From Calothrix sp. NIES-2100 (lineage in GTDB: Bacteria > Cyanobacteriota > Cyanobacteriia > Cyanobacteriales > Nostocaceae): 64,000 nucleotides of DNA. Both the position numbers and the translations under genes were made by a program. The notes under the pieces were generated by a model. It worked only from the letters and a program-made list of their open reading frames with translations. It was not told the origin of the DNA and made no database searches. This document shows, in pieces, positions 36,707 to 45,756 of this stretch. Position 1 is the stretch's first letter; the number at the start of each line of letters is the position of its first letter. The stretch is from positions 3,697,421-3,761,420 of the forward strand of contig NZ_AP018178.1 in NCBI RefSeq assembly GCF_002368195.1, written 5' to 3'.

Positions 36707-37402
36707 TTAATATCCCAGCGGCGAGGAAATTGGCGCTTGCGTCTCTTGATTGGGCGTTGTCTGAGTGGGTGTGGAATTAGGACTATGAGCTGCTGGTGGC
36801 AAAAAAATCGTGCGAGATGGAGTTGGTAGTGCCAATCCTGCTGCCGGTTGTTCTGCTTCTTGGGCCATTTTGTTGGTTAGTGCGGCATTAGTTGTCGTCA
36901 ATTGCCGCTCCTGACGTTGTAAAGTTTGCAATCTGCGGTATCCCTGGCTCCACAGTTCCTGAGAATATACTGTCCAACCATAGACTACCAAGGTTGTTGC
37001 TACTAACAAAAATGCGACACATGAGGAATAACGATGACAGGCATAAAAACGCAGCAACCACACAGGTAAAGTTCCCCCACTATTCATCACAGGAAGGCTG
37101 AGAAAACCCAATTTCGGACTTTTATTTACAGTACTTGACTGCGCTTTGAAATTGGTAGCTTGTTGTTTACCTGATTGCACTACTGGGGGCATAACTGAGC
37201 CATTAGTGCCAGAAACAGATAACTTTTTCGATGAACGCCGTTGTCTTTTCGCGGGTACTGGTGAAGGTTCAACAGCAGGTGTAGAGCCTCTTGGGGCAGT
37301 TGAGAGTCGATGTGCCGAGCGCCTCTTCCCCAAAGATGGGGTAGAATCTCGGCGAAACCAATTACTTGTTGCAGAAACAGCTGATTTGCGAGCAGCAGCC
37401 AT
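36707..37402 (-). CDS. Single-pass membrane protein, FtsL-like by position
   Basis: 231 residues. A long basic Ser/Pro-rich cytoplasmic N-terminus (about 120 residues) precedes one membrane helix (SSCVAFLLVATTLVVYGWTV, about 126-146). A short coiled coil follows (LQTLQRQERQLTTTNAALTNKM), then a Pro/Thr-rich periplasmic tail. Topology, the coiled coil after the membrane and its place just before ftsI fit an FtsL-type divisome scaffold, but sequence similarity to FtsL is not evident to me. It should partner FtsI at the septum if correct. Confidence 0.65.
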   Translation of the reverse strand: MAAARKSAVSATSNWFRRDSTPSLGKRRSAHRLSTAPRGSTPAVEPSPVPAKRQRRSSKKLSVSGTNGSVMPPVVQSGKQQATNFKAQSSTVNKSPKLGFLSLPVMNSGGTLPVWLLRFYACHRYSSCVAFLLVATTLVVYGWTVYSQELWSQGYRRLQTLQRQERQLTTTNAALTNKMAQEAEQPAAGLALPTPSRTIFLPPAAHSPNSTPTQTTPNQETQAPISSPLGY

Positions 37403-38178
37403 AATTTTTTCTTCAGGTTGGAAAAACTGGATTTGAGATTGCTTGTCTGTTTTTGCTAAGGTTCAAATCGCCTTTGATGCAATCAGCACAAATGATACCC
37501 TAAAATTTTTTCAGTGTTCTGGTAGGTAGCTGCCCCAATGTTGGCATTACTTGCGTATTGCAATGCTCGCGCTAGCAGCGAACTCCACTTGGACAACTTG
37601 ACCCTTTGGGCATTGTCTATAAAGTATGGCAATGCTAGAGCGTAAGCGACAAGTGTCTGCGAAAACATGACAATTTTTGGTATGATAGCTCGCTTTGCTG
37701 CTAAATTTACAGGTGTTGACTAGGAACTAGGGAATAGGGGCTAGGGATGAGAGGGAGTTAATTTACATACCTTCGTTGTCAGCTAAAGCCTGTGGTAATC
37801 TAGCGCCAAAATCGTGATTAGGGACTAGAAAGCAAGGAGAATAATTACTTTTGCCCAATCCCTAATGTCCAATGCCCGCTTTTGTCCGCTACTCAGACAC
37901 TTGAGTCGGTCATGGATCTTATCCTTCAATTATCGAAATATATCCTCAGAAGTAGTGAGATGAGTTTAATGAATATTACGTTTAGTGATTAGGCTAGATT
38001 CTTAGTATGTCAAGATCAACTAAATTATCTGAGACGCTTTACCATGCTACTTGGGAAAAAATCGTTCACATTCCGTTGAATATATATTCCTCAAAGTATT
38101 TTAAAAAAAAGCAACAAATAAGGTATCTTAGTCATCAGGCGAAAATTTGTTCTTGCCACAATTGGTGAAAGAGGAGTT
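37403..38178. other. Long intergenic region before the small lipoprotein gene
   Basis: About 775 bases. It contains degenerate heptamer-like sequence (AGGGACTAG/CTAGGGATGA at about 37725-37770), AT-rich promoter-like stretches before 38179 and GAGGAGTT just before the lipoprotein start. A 61-codon minus ORF at 37483-37668 has no family features and is not called. No RNA gene recognised. Confidence 0.5.
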
Positions 38179-38445
38179 ATGAAAACAAAAATCTTTGGTT
38201 TGGCTCTCGTTTTAAGTCTGGCTACATTTCTCGGAGCTTGCGAAGGTGGTGGTGGTGACGCTGGTGGCGGTGCTGGTGGTGGTGCAAGCAGCAGCCCAGC
38301 ATCTACAGGCGAACCCACTGATTCTGGAACATCTGGTGGTACTAAAACTAGCCCTGCCCCTGGTGCTGCCTCTCCTAAGTCTGGTGCTGCCTCTCCTAAA
38401 GCTGGTGCTGCTAGCCCTAGCCCTAGCGCCAGCCCCAAGCCTTAG
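38179..38445 (+). CDS. Small Gly/Ala/Pro/Ser-rich lipoprotein
   Basis: 88 residues with GAGGAG eight bases before the ATG. A signal peptide ends in a lipobox (FLGAC, Cys20), so it should be diacylated and anchored in a membrane facing the periplasm. The mature part is low-complexity: a Gly run, then Pro-Ala-Ser repeats (GAASPKSGAASPKAGAASP). Such linkers can tether a lipoprotein to the wall. The antisense ORF is a shadow. Function unknown. A strong terminator follows at 38586. Confidence 0.7.
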   Translation: MKTKIFGLALVLSLATFLGACEGGGGDAGGGAGGGASSSPASTGEPTDSGTSGGTKTSPAPGAASPKSGAASPKAGAASPSPSASPKP

Positions 38446-38810
38446 TTATCGCTAGGTCACTAACAGCAGTCCTCACCATATCTTTTGAGTAGATTTGGTG
38501 AGCCGCTCAGGTATTAAGAGTCTGTTGTTACTTGATGCAAAGTAGAGGTTGCTTAAGTAGCTGTTTAATTCAGTCAGCAAGATAGAGGACACTGGTGAAC
38601 AAAGTAAGTACTGCTACCAAGTGTCCTTTTGCTGCGATCGCATAAACATAGAACTGACGTAACTGGCTCAATCAATCAAGGTTAGGGTTGTCAAGAATCC
38701 GGTGTCAATAGTCAAGAGTCAATAGTCCAGAGTCAATAGGAACAGAGAATTAACCTTGACAAGTGACCAATGACCAATGACCAATGACAAATGACCAATC
38801 AAGGATACCG
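38446..38810. other. Intergenic region with terminator and heptamer repeats
   Basis: It holds the terminator at 38586-38631 and then heptamers (AGTCAATAG, ATGACCA) at about 38700-38800 running up to the next gene. No gene found. Confidence 0.6.
38586..38631 (+). terminator. Intrinsic terminator after the lipoprotein gene
   Basis: AGGACACTGGT pairs with ACCAAGTGTCCT with a loop of about 20 bases, followed by TTTT. It lies 140 bases beyond the lipoprotein stop. Confidence 0.7.
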
Positions 38811-39125
38811 ATGAAGCGGACAAGATTTTTGGTTTTGAGCATCAGCATGAGCATTTTGGTGTGGTTGAGCAGCCATATAGGCACAGTAGGTATGGCATTA
38901 CCACCACCAGATGATATTCCCGAAGAAATTTTACGGACACAGATAATTATCGCAGCGCGATCGCCTATTGATGGTAAGCCACTAACTGCCGCCGAATATG
39001 CACAATTGCAAGAGCAGTTGCAAGTTAGCCCGCCACGAAAACTCGATCCGAAAATTCGGGATCAGATTTTTTTATTGCGGATACGTAAGGGTTTGCTGCA
39101 AATTTTCCCATTTTTAGGAATTTGA
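38811..39125 (+). CDS. Exported conserved hypothetical protein
   Basis: 104 residues from the ATG at 38811; an in-frame ATG inside the heptamer block at 38784 would spoil the signal peptide. An N-terminal hydrophobic segment (FLVLSISMSILVWLSSHI) is followed by ALPPPDDIPEEILRTQIIIAARSP, then GKPLTAAEYAQLQEQL and a hydrophobic C-terminus (LLQIFPFLGI). The Pro-rich and AEYAQLQ pattern recurs in cyanobacterial exported proteins of unknown function. It stands 200 bases upstream of glgB, in the same direction. Confidence 0.6.
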   Translation: MKRTRFLVLSISMSILVWLSSHIGTVGMALPPPDDIPEEILRTQIIIAARSPIDGKPLTAAEYAQLQEQLQVSPPRKLDPKIRDQIFLLRIRKGLLQIFPFLGI

Positions 39126-39329
39126 GAAATTTGTCAATAGTCAATAGTCAATAGTCAGTTGTCAGTTGTCCCCCTCATCCCCCTTCCCTCATCCCCGAAA
39201 TCAGGTAATAGTGAACCCTTTCTGATGTACGATAACGGTGGGGACAAAATTGCAAATAAATGTAAAGAATATATATATAAATTACAAAAGTAGTTTAGTC
39301 AATCACTTTATTTAACGTAGGTAGCTTTC

Positions 39330-41624
39330 ATGTCCATGACCACGATCGCCCCTGAACAGGTTAACAGCATCGTTTGGAATCAACATCAAGATCCCTTTGA
39401 AGTACTGGGTTCGCATCTCATAGAACAAGATGGCAAAAATGTCTGGGCTGTGCGAGCCTACCTACCAAATGCAAGTGCGGCCTGGGTAGTAATTCCTGAA
39501 GAACGGAAAGAATATCCGATGCAAGCAGTGCATCATCCCCACTTTTTTGAATGCACGATTGAAACAGCAGAACTGGCAAACTACCAGTTAAAAATTAAAG
39601 AAGGGGATCACGAGCGCGTCACCTACGATCCTTACGCTTTCCGTTCTCCCAACCTCACAGACTTTGACTTACATTTGTTTGGTGAGGGTAATCACCACCG
39701 AATTTACGAAAAGCTGGGAGCGCACCTCACAGAAGTAGACGGCGTGAAAGGCGTTTACTTTGCTGTTTGGGCACCTAATGCTCGTAACGTTTCTTTGCTG
39801 GGAGATTTTAATAACTGGGATGGACGCAAACACCAAATGCGAAAAGGCCCGACTGGCGTTTGGGAATTGTTTATTCCCGAATTAGGAGTGGGTGAGCATT
39901 ATAAATATGAAATCAAAAATTTTGAAGGTCACATTTACGAAAAATCTGATCCCTACGGTTTCCAACAGGAAGCACGCCCAAAAACTGCATCCATTGTTAC
40001 CGATTTAAATACTTACAAATGGAGCGATCAAGATTGGTTAGAACAGCGGCGTCACACTGATCCTCTCACCCAGCCTGTATCAGTATACGAAGTCCATATC
40101 GGCTCTTGGCTACATGCTTCTAGTGCTGAACCCGCCAAATTACCCAATGGTGAAACTGAACCTGTAGTTATAGTTTCTGAACTGAAACCCGGCGCACGCT
40201 TCCTGACTTACCGGGAACTAGCAGATAAACTGATACCCTACGTCAAAGAATTGGGTTACACCCATGTAGAACTGTTACCGATTGCGGAGCATCCCTTTGA
40301 TGGCTCTTGGGGTTATCAAGTAACCGGATACTATGCTCCTACTTCCCGGTTTGGTAGCCCCGAAGATTTCATGTACTTTGTTGACGAATGTCACAAAAAT
40401 GGCATCGGTGTGCTAGTTGATTGGGTTCCGGGTCACTTCCCCAAAGATGGGCATGGTTTAGCCTTCTTTGATGGTAGTCACTTGTACGAACACGCTGACC
40501 CCCGCAAAGGCGAACACAAAGAATGGGGAACGCTGGTATTTAATTACGCGCGTCACGAAGTCCGTAATTTCCTAGCAGCAAATGCCCTCTTCTGGTTTGA
40601 CAAGTACCATATTGACGGCATTCGCGTCGATGCTGTGGCTTCGATGCTGTACCTTGATTATTGCCGTAAACCAGGAGAATGGCTACCTAACCAGTACGGT
40701 GGTAGAGAAAATCTGGAAGCAGCAGATTTTCTGCGTCAGGTAAATTCTCTGATTTTCAGCTATTTTCCAGGTGCGCTTTCCATTGCTGAGGAATCTACTT
40801 CTTGGCCGATGGTATCTTGGCCTACCTACACAGGTGGTCTGGGTTTCAATTTAAAGTGGAATATGGGCTGGATGCACGACATGCTAGACTACTTCAGCAT
40901 GGACCCTTGGTTCCGTCAGTTCCACCAAAACAACATCACCTTTAGTATGTGGTACAACCACAGCGAAAACTTCATGCTGGCGCTATCCCACGATGAAATC
41001 GTGCATGGCAAGAGCAATATGATTGGTAAAATGCCAGGGGATACATGGCAGAAGTTAGCTAATATCCGTTGTTTGTTTAGCTATATGTTTGCTCACCCCG
41101 GCAAAAAAACCATGTTTATGAGCATGGAGTTTGGGCAGTGGAGTGAGTGGAATGTCTGGGGTGATTTAGAATGGCACTTACTACAATACGAGCCACACCA
41201 ACAGTTAAAACAATTTTTCCATGAGCTGAACCATCTTTATCGCAGCGAACCAGCTTTATACACCCAAGATTTTGCTGAACCGGGGTTTGAGTGGATTGAC
41301 TGTAGCGACAACCGTCATAGTGTGGTTTCCTTCATGCGCCGAGAAAAGGATTCGGAAAATTTTGTGGTTGTGGTTTGCAACTTCACACCCCAGCCTCATT
41401 CCCATTACCGCATAGGAGTACCAGAAAAAGGTTTTTATACCGAGTTGTTTAATAGTGATGCGCGTCAGTATGGCGGTAGCAACATGGGTAACTTAGGCGG
41501 TAAGTGGACTGATGATTGGTCGTTGCACAATCGTCCTTATTCTTTGGATTTGTGTTTACCACCTTTGGGAGTTTTAATTCTCAAGTTGAATACAGAGAAG
41601 ACAGCACAAGCACTGGAATCTTAA
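39330..41624 (+). CDS. glgB: 1,4-alpha-glucan branching enzyme
   Basis: 764 residues, usual for cyanobacterial GlgB. Two N-terminal CBM48-type domains (VLGSHLIEQ, and GVYFAVWAPNARNVSLLGDFNNWDG) precede the GH13 barrel. GH13 region I is DWVPGHFPKDGHGL, region II DGIRVDAVASML with the Asp nucleophile, region III SIAEEST with the acid, and region IV ALSHDEIVHGK. It introduces alpha-1,6 branches into glycogen. It is a single gene with a promoter-like TATATATATA stretch in the leader. Confidence 0.96.
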   Translation: MSMTTIAPEQVNSIVWNQHQDPFEVLGSHLIEQDGKNVWAVRAYLPNASAAWVVIPEERKEYPMQAVHHPHFFECTIETAELANYQLKIKEGDHERVTYDPYAFRSPNLTDFDLHLFGEGNHHRIYEKLGAHLTEVDGVKGVYFAVWAPNARNVSLLGDFNNWDGRKHQMRKGPTGVWELFIPELGVGEHYKYEIKNFEGHIYEKSDPYGFQQEARPKTASIVTDLNTYKWSDQDWLEQRRHTDPLTQPVSVYEVHIGSWLHASSAEPAKLPNGETEPVVIVSELKPGARFLTYRELADKLIPYVKELGYTHVELLPIAEHPFDGSWGYQVTGYYAPTSRFGSPEDFMYFVDECHKNGIGVLVDWVPGHFPKDGHGLAFFDGSHLYEHADPRKGEHKEWGTLVFNYARHEVRNFLAANALFWFDKYHIDGIRVDAVASMLYLDYCRKPGEWLPNQYGGRENLEAADFLRQVNSLIFSYFPGALSIAEESTSWPMVSWPTYTGGLGFNLKWNMGWMHDMLDYFSMDPWFRQFHQNNITFSMWYNHSENFMLALSHDEIVHGKSNMIGKMPGDTWQKLANIRCLFSYMFAHPGKKTMFMSMEFGQWSEWNVWGDLEWHLLQYEPHQQLKQFFHELNHLYRSEPALYTQDFAEPGFEWIDCSDNRHSVVSFMRREKDSENFVVVVCNFTPQPHSHYRIGVPEKGFYTELFNSDARQYGGSNMGNLGGKWTDDWSLHNRPYSLDLCLPPLGVLILKLNTEKTAQALES

Positions 41625-41644
41625 TTTAAAGGGTGGGCATAGTC

Positions 41645-41829
41645 CATTGGTAACGTGAAACCCTTATCAAGACGTGATAAGCGAATTCTCTCACTTAACA
41701 TCAAGATCCGCGTTACCCCACCCCAGTTTTGCTGACGCAAAACTTCCCCTCCCCGCAAGCGGGGAGGAGATTGAGGGGTGGGGTAAAACGTATATCGGGT
41801 AAGCGTTCGAGCTTAAATTGACACCAATG
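41645..41829 (+). mobile_element. MITE-like element, copy 3 with a damaged left terminus
   Basis: 185 bp. The left TIR lacks eight bases (CATTGGTAACGTG instead of CATACGTGTCAACTTAACG). The right TIR is intact apart from one or two changes. It is flanked by perfect 9-bp direct repeats GGCATAGTC (41636-41644 and 41830-41838). Confidence 0.88.
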
Positions 41830-41902
41830 GGCATAGTCCCACCCTTTAAATTATGCGATCGCTCTTGTTGTTTGATAGGATTCAAAAAACTGTGAACAAA
41901 TA

Positions 41903-41933
41903 GAACCCCGACTTCTTCAAGAAGTCGGGGTTC
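41903..41933. terminator. Perfect 31-bp palindrome, possible terminator
   Basis: GAACCCCGACTTCTT and AAGAAGTCGGGGTTC flank a single central base. There is no T tract on the plus side. It could be a hairpin terminator for glgB or another dispersed repeat. Confidence 0.6.
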
Positions 41934-41968
41934 TGAACCTCTGGATTTTTATAAATTTAATACTATAT

Positions 41969-42418
41969 ATGCTAAAAACCCTTTTATTAAGTTCTTTATT
42001 ACTGATTGCGCAAACCTCGACTACCGAAAAACAATTTAGAGAATTAAAAAATAAATTAGAAAAATCTGGTTTTCAGGTAATCATCGAGCTACCACCAAAG
42101 CGCGGAGCTTATGGTTTATTACAAGAGGGTACCAAAAAAATTTGGATTAATCCCGTAGTCTTTGATTTAGGAATCGCTAATCAAACTCTTATCCATGAAT
42201 CTGTTCATGCTGCACAAGTATGCGCGGGAAACGGTAAAATCAGAACTTTACGGTTAAAGATTGAACCCATCAATTATGCGCGACCCTTGTTTATGCGTTA
42301 TACCGATGTCCACAGACAAGATTTAGAGAGAGAAGCTTACGCCGTACAAACTCAACCTAACAATTTTGAGTTAGCCGTCAATCTTCTGCAAAAATATTGT
42401 CAACAATCAGTGCAGTGA
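41969..42418 (+). CDS. Small exported HExxH protein, putative metallopeptidase
   Basis: 149 residues. An N-terminal hydrophobic stretch (LKTLLLSSLLLIAQTS) resembles a signal peptide. The core has HESVHAAQVC, an HExxH zinc site around residue 75, and further on LEREAYAVQ, where the Glu could be the third ligand of a gluzincin. The rest has no recognised family features. A zinc protease of about 130 mature residues would be unusually small, so it might be a non-enzymatic relative. It is a single gene. Confidence 0.65.
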   Translation: MLKTLLLSSLLLIAQTSTTEKQFRELKNKLEKSGFQVIIELPPKRGAYGLLQEGTKKIWINPVVFDLGIANQTLIHESVHAAQVCAGNGKIRTLRLKIEPINYARPLFMRYTDVHRQDLEREAYAVQTQPNNFELAVNLLQKYCQQSVQ

Positions 42419-42572
42419 ACTAAGCACACTGACGAAATTATCAGATTTTGGCACTAATTACCCCTTAGTTGCGTCAATTAGTTCACTAAGCTAAACCTGC
42501 ATCAGTTTTACTGGTGCAGTCATTTTATGTTTGTATTGTATGGAATTTTCAGTAAGCCCTATTTAGACAGTA

Positions 42573-44801
42573 ATGGCAAGTCACTTTCAGTTTAAAAGTA
42601 TAAAAAATATTAGCTTGCTAAGTAACTTAATATCTGTACTTATGCAATTTTCATTTATTGATAAGGGTTTACGGTCAATTAAGCGCCTGCTTCCACTTCT
42701 GTTTGCAATATCATTTGCTACAGTCTTACTGCTAGATAACCTCACCCCTGTCACGGCTCAACTATCGCCGTCACCTCTGGGAGAAATTCGCGGAGTTTGG
42801 CTAACTAATAATGATTTTGACATTCTGAGCGATCGCACTAAACTCCAAGATACCATTGCTCAACTGCACCGCTTGAACTTTAACACCATTTATCCGGTAG
42901 TTTGGAATGATGGTTATACAAAATATCCCAGCGCCGTAGCACAAAAAGCGGGTATCCCTTTTTACTTCAAAGGTAGAGAAGGACAAGACATAATTGCAGA
43001 CATCGTTACTCAATCCCGCAGCCAAGGTGTACTCGCCATCCCTTGGTTTGAGTTTGGTTTCATGGCTCCCCTAACTTCCGAACTCGCATCAAATCATCCC
43101 GATTGGCTAACGCAAAAGCAGGATGGAACCCAAACTTCCATTAGCGCTGCGGGTGAGGTGGCTTGGTTAAATCCCTTTCATCCAGAAGTGCAAAAGTTTA
43201 TTACTGACCTTGTATTAGAAATCATCACCCAATATAACGCTGATGGCATTCAATTTGACGATCACATGAGTTTACCGGTTGATTTTGGCTACGACAAGTA
43301 CACAATTAACCTGTACACTCAAGAAACTGGCAGCCCTCCTCCACCAAATCCTCACGCCCAAGCATGGAAGCAATGGCGCATAGATAAAATCACAGCTTTT
43401 ATGCTTCAGCTAAACCAAGCTGTCAAAGCTAGAAAACCCAACGCGGTTTTCTCTGTATCTCCTAATTATTACGACTTTGCGTATAAATATCAACTGCAAG
43501 ACTGGCTGAACTGGGTACGGTTGGGTGTTGTAGACGAGCTAATTGTCCAGCTTTACCGTAATGATTTGGAAAGTTTTAACGGTAAACTTACCACCCCAGA
43601 ACTTATCGAAACCCAACAATTAATACCTACTGGTATCGGTATTATGGCAGGGTTGAGAAATCGCCCAGTTTCCATGCAACAAATACAATCTCAAGTCCGG
43701 GCGGCGCAACAACGGGGTTTAGGTGTTACCTTTTTCTATTACGAAAGCCTTTGGGATTATGCACAGGAACCAGTAGCACAGCGCCAAGCAGGATTTCAAG
43801 AACTGTTTCCCAATCCGGTGGTGCGCGATACCTCCCAATTTATCGCCCGTAAGCCCAGTTTTAATACCATAACAGTTCCTTTATATACTAAAGGTTCCGT
43901 GGGACAACGGGTACGCGGCTATTTTATGGAGGTATCAGTTGCAGGTGGTCAGCCAAAACGTGTTTTATTAGATACAGGATCTGCGGGGCTGAGAGTTCCG
44001 CAAGAATTTTTAGGCAATGCTCCCATTAATAGAACAGGTCAAATTATCAAAGAAGTCTTAAATGATGGTACTGTCCTAGAAGGTGAGTTAGTTTACACCA
44101 CTATGCGGATTGGTTTCATCTCCACAGACGAACCTGTTCCCGTGCAAATCGTTACCAGTCGCCAATGTCTCCCCCAAAAACCTAATTGCTCTGCGAAAAA
44201 TGGTACACCGTTCTCTGGTATTATCGGTGTCAACTATTCGGAAAAAGCAGTTCCCTATAATCCCTTGCGAAAACTACCGGGAAATCTCAGTAATGGGTTG
44301 ATTGTGAGTGGTAATGGTGGAAGTAAAAACAACGGTAGTCTAATTATCGGTTTAACAGCCAATAATCGCGAAGGTTTTCAGATGGTTTCCTTAAGTCCCC
44401 AACCTGCGATTGATGGTTTACCGGGTAATCGGTGGGACTCTCAACTCAACGGAGTTTGTGTAACTATTTCTGGGAGTTCGATGAAAAATACCTGTAACAG
44501 CAAAATGGTTGCTGATACTGGAACAAGTAGTGGCTTTACAGAGATTAAATCAGCTTCACTCATGGGTAAGCTCAAACCAGGAAAATTACGCCCAGAAAAT
44601 GCGGTGAAGGTGACAATTCCTGGGGTTTTTGATTACAGCTTGACACCAGGAAACCGTGACGGGTTTAATTTGTGGAATATAAGTATCTCTGCAAAGGCTG
44701 AAAATCCTGTGGTTGTGAATAGTGGAATTGCATTTTTTGATAAATATGATGTACTGTTTGACCCAGTGAATGGGCAACAGGGTTTTAAGAGTCGTAGTTA
44801 A
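42573..44801 (+). CDS. GHL10-type glycosidase-like domain fused to a pepsin-like domain
   Basis: 742 residues; Met24 at 42642 is an alternative start giving a cleaner signal peptide (ending PVTAQ). Residues about 70-415 are a TIM-barrel of the GHL10/DUF187 family (GEIRGVWLTNND, FNTIYPVVWNDG, AIPWFEFGFM, GIQFDDHMSLP, ELIVQLYRND). Residues about 430-740 have two DTG(S/T) motifs, D467 (RVLLDTGSAGLRV) and D648 (MVADTGTSSGFTE), as in pepsin-like or DUF3443-type domains. It should be exported and cell-surface or periplasmic. Joining a putative polysaccharide hydrolase to an aspartic-protease-like module is unusual. Confidence 0.82.
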   Translation: MASHFQFKSIKNISLLSNLISVLMQFSFIDKGLRSIKRLLPLLFAISFATVLLLDNLTPVTAQLSPSPLGEIRGVWLTNNDFDILSDRTKLQDTIAQLHRLNFNTIYPVVWNDGYTKYPSAVAQKAGIPFYFKGREGQDIIADIVTQSRSQGVLAIPWFEFGFMAPLTSELASNHPDWLTQKQDGTQTSISAAGEVAWLNPFHPEVQKFITDLVLEIITQYNADGIQFDDHMSLPVDFGYDKYTINLYTQETGSPPPPNPHAQAWKQWRIDKITAFMLQLNQAVKARKPNAVFSVSPNYYDFAYKYQLQDWLNWVRLGVVDELIVQLYRNDLESFNGKLTTPELIETQQLIPTGIGIMAGLRNRPVSMQQIQSQVRAAQQRGLGVTFFYYESLWDYAQEPVAQRQAGFQELFPNPVVRDTSQFIARKPSFNTITVPLYTKGSVGQRVRGYFMEVSVAGGQPKRVLLDTGSAGLRVPQEFLGNAPINRTGQIIKEVLNDGTVLEGELVYTTMRIGFISTDEPVPVQIVTSRQCLPQKPNCSAKNGTPFSGIIGVNYSEKAVPYNPLRKLPGNLSNGLIVSGNGGSKNNGSLIIGLTANNREGFQMVSLSPQPAIDGLPGNRWDSQLNGVCVTISGSSMKNTCNSKMVADTGTSSGFTEIKSASLMGKLKPGKLRPENAVKVTIPGVFDYSLTPGNRDGFNLWNISISAKAENPVVVNSGIAFFDKYDVLFDPVNGQQGFKSRS

Positions 44802-44856
44802 GATGTAGTATGCCTGTGCAAAAAAGCTCTCAAATAGGCAGTGATACAATGATCTC

Positions 44857-45129
44857 ATGCAGTTTGAGTGGAACGAGAACAAAGCGGTTAGCAATCTGTC
44901 AAAGCATGGAGTCTCATTTGAGGAAGCAAAAACTGTTTTTGATGATCCTTTTTATGTTGATTTCTACGATCCAGACCATTCCGAAGATGAGGAGCGATAC
45001 CTGATTGTGGGAGAATCAAACCGAGGGCGATTGCTGATTGTGTCGTATACGGAAAGACGAAATTCAATTCGTCTCATTAGTGCTAGAGAAGTAACACGAA
45101 GCGAGCGAGAAGCCTATGAAGAAGGATAA
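44857..45129 (+). CDS. brnT: BrnT-type toxin
   Basis: 90 residues. The BrnT fold is clear: FEWNENKAVSNLSKHGVSFE, AKTVFDDP, then ERYLIVGESNRGRLLIVSY and RLISAREVTRSEREAYEEG. BrnT is a RelE-like ribonuclease toxin in type II systems. It overlaps the antitoxin gene by 14 bases, with the toxin first, as usual for BrnTA. Confidence 0.9.
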   Translation: MQFEWNENKAVSNLSKHGVSFEEAKTVFDDPFYVDFYDPDHSEDEERYLIVGESNRGRLLIVSYTERRNSIRLISAREVTRSEREAYEEG

Positions 45130-45388
45130 ATCAGAAATGGAAGATGAGTTACGGGCAGAGTATGACTTAAAAAGCTTACAAGTGAGAAAATTAGGCTCTG
45201 GAAGAAAAAGTTTTGGTGGTACTACTGTGCGCTTAGAAGCTGATGTTGCAGAAATATTTCCCAGTGCAGATGCGGTTAATGAAGCTTTACGATTTCTAAT
45301 TAGAGTGATGCGAGATCATCAAGCTATTGCTCCCATCGCCCAGGTTAATACATCGTTGGAGCCGACTGACGAAAGCCCGCAGAGCTAA
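45116..45388 (+). CDS. brnA: BrnA-like antitoxin
   Basis: 90 residues encoded directly after brnT, sharing 14 bases. It has an acidic N-terminus, then VRKLGSGRKSFGGTTVRL and a helical C-terminus (SADAVNEALRFLIRVM) compatible with a ribbon-helix-helix-like DNA-binding and toxin-neutralising protein. The symbol rests on position and general pattern rather than strong motif matches; other antitoxin families are possible. Confidence 0.65.
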   Translation: MKKDKSEMEDELRAEYDLKSLQVRKLGSGRKSFGGTTVRLEADVAEIFPSADAVNEALRFLIRVMRDHQAIAPIAQVNTSLEPTDESPQS

Positions 45389-45503
45389 TTCAGAGCTTGT
45401 TTTGTCAGTGCGATCGCTCACAGTATACCTGAAGAAAAGGGAAAGTGCGATCGCAGTGCTTAACGATGGAAAAATTTGTTAATGTATCCACCTGCAATCC
45501 TAT

Positions 45504-45692
45504 AACATGGCGATGTTTTAATATAACAAGCCGATGTAATGGCATAACATGGCGATGTAATGGCATTACATGGCGATGTAATGGCATAACAGGGCGATGT
45601 TTTAATATAACAAGCCGATGTAATGGCATAACAAGCCGATGTAATGGCATAACAGGGCGATGTTTTAATATAACAAGCCGATGTCATTGCAG
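45504..45692. repeat. Nine tandem 21-bp repeats
   Basis: Nine head-to-tail units of exactly 21 bp follow AACANGSCGATGTNNTRNNAT. Two subtypes alternate: AACAAGCCGATGTAATGGCAT-like and AACAGGGCGATGTTTTAATAT-like. Since 21 is a multiple of three, several frames stay open on both strands, giving spurious heptapeptide-repeat ORFs. There are no spacers, so it is not a CRISPR. It lies between brnA and the NACHT gene. Confidence 0.9.
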
Positions 45693-45756
45693 AGCGATCG
45701 CATCCCCTTCCCTTGTTCCCTAGCAAGACATACGATAATTTATTTTCTGGAAGTCC

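Noticed and set aside
38091..38438. 115-codon ORF antisense to the small lipoprotein gene
   Set aside because: It mirrors the GC-rich low-complexity coding sequence; the plus strand has the ribosome binding site and lipobox.
45504..45692. CRISPR array
   Set aside because: Units are contiguous with no spacers and no cas genes are present.
45405..45726. ORFs of 81-92 codons on both strands across the 21-bp array
   Set aside because: They exist only because a 21-bp period keeps frames open; the peptides are pure heptapeptide echoes with no ribosome binding site.
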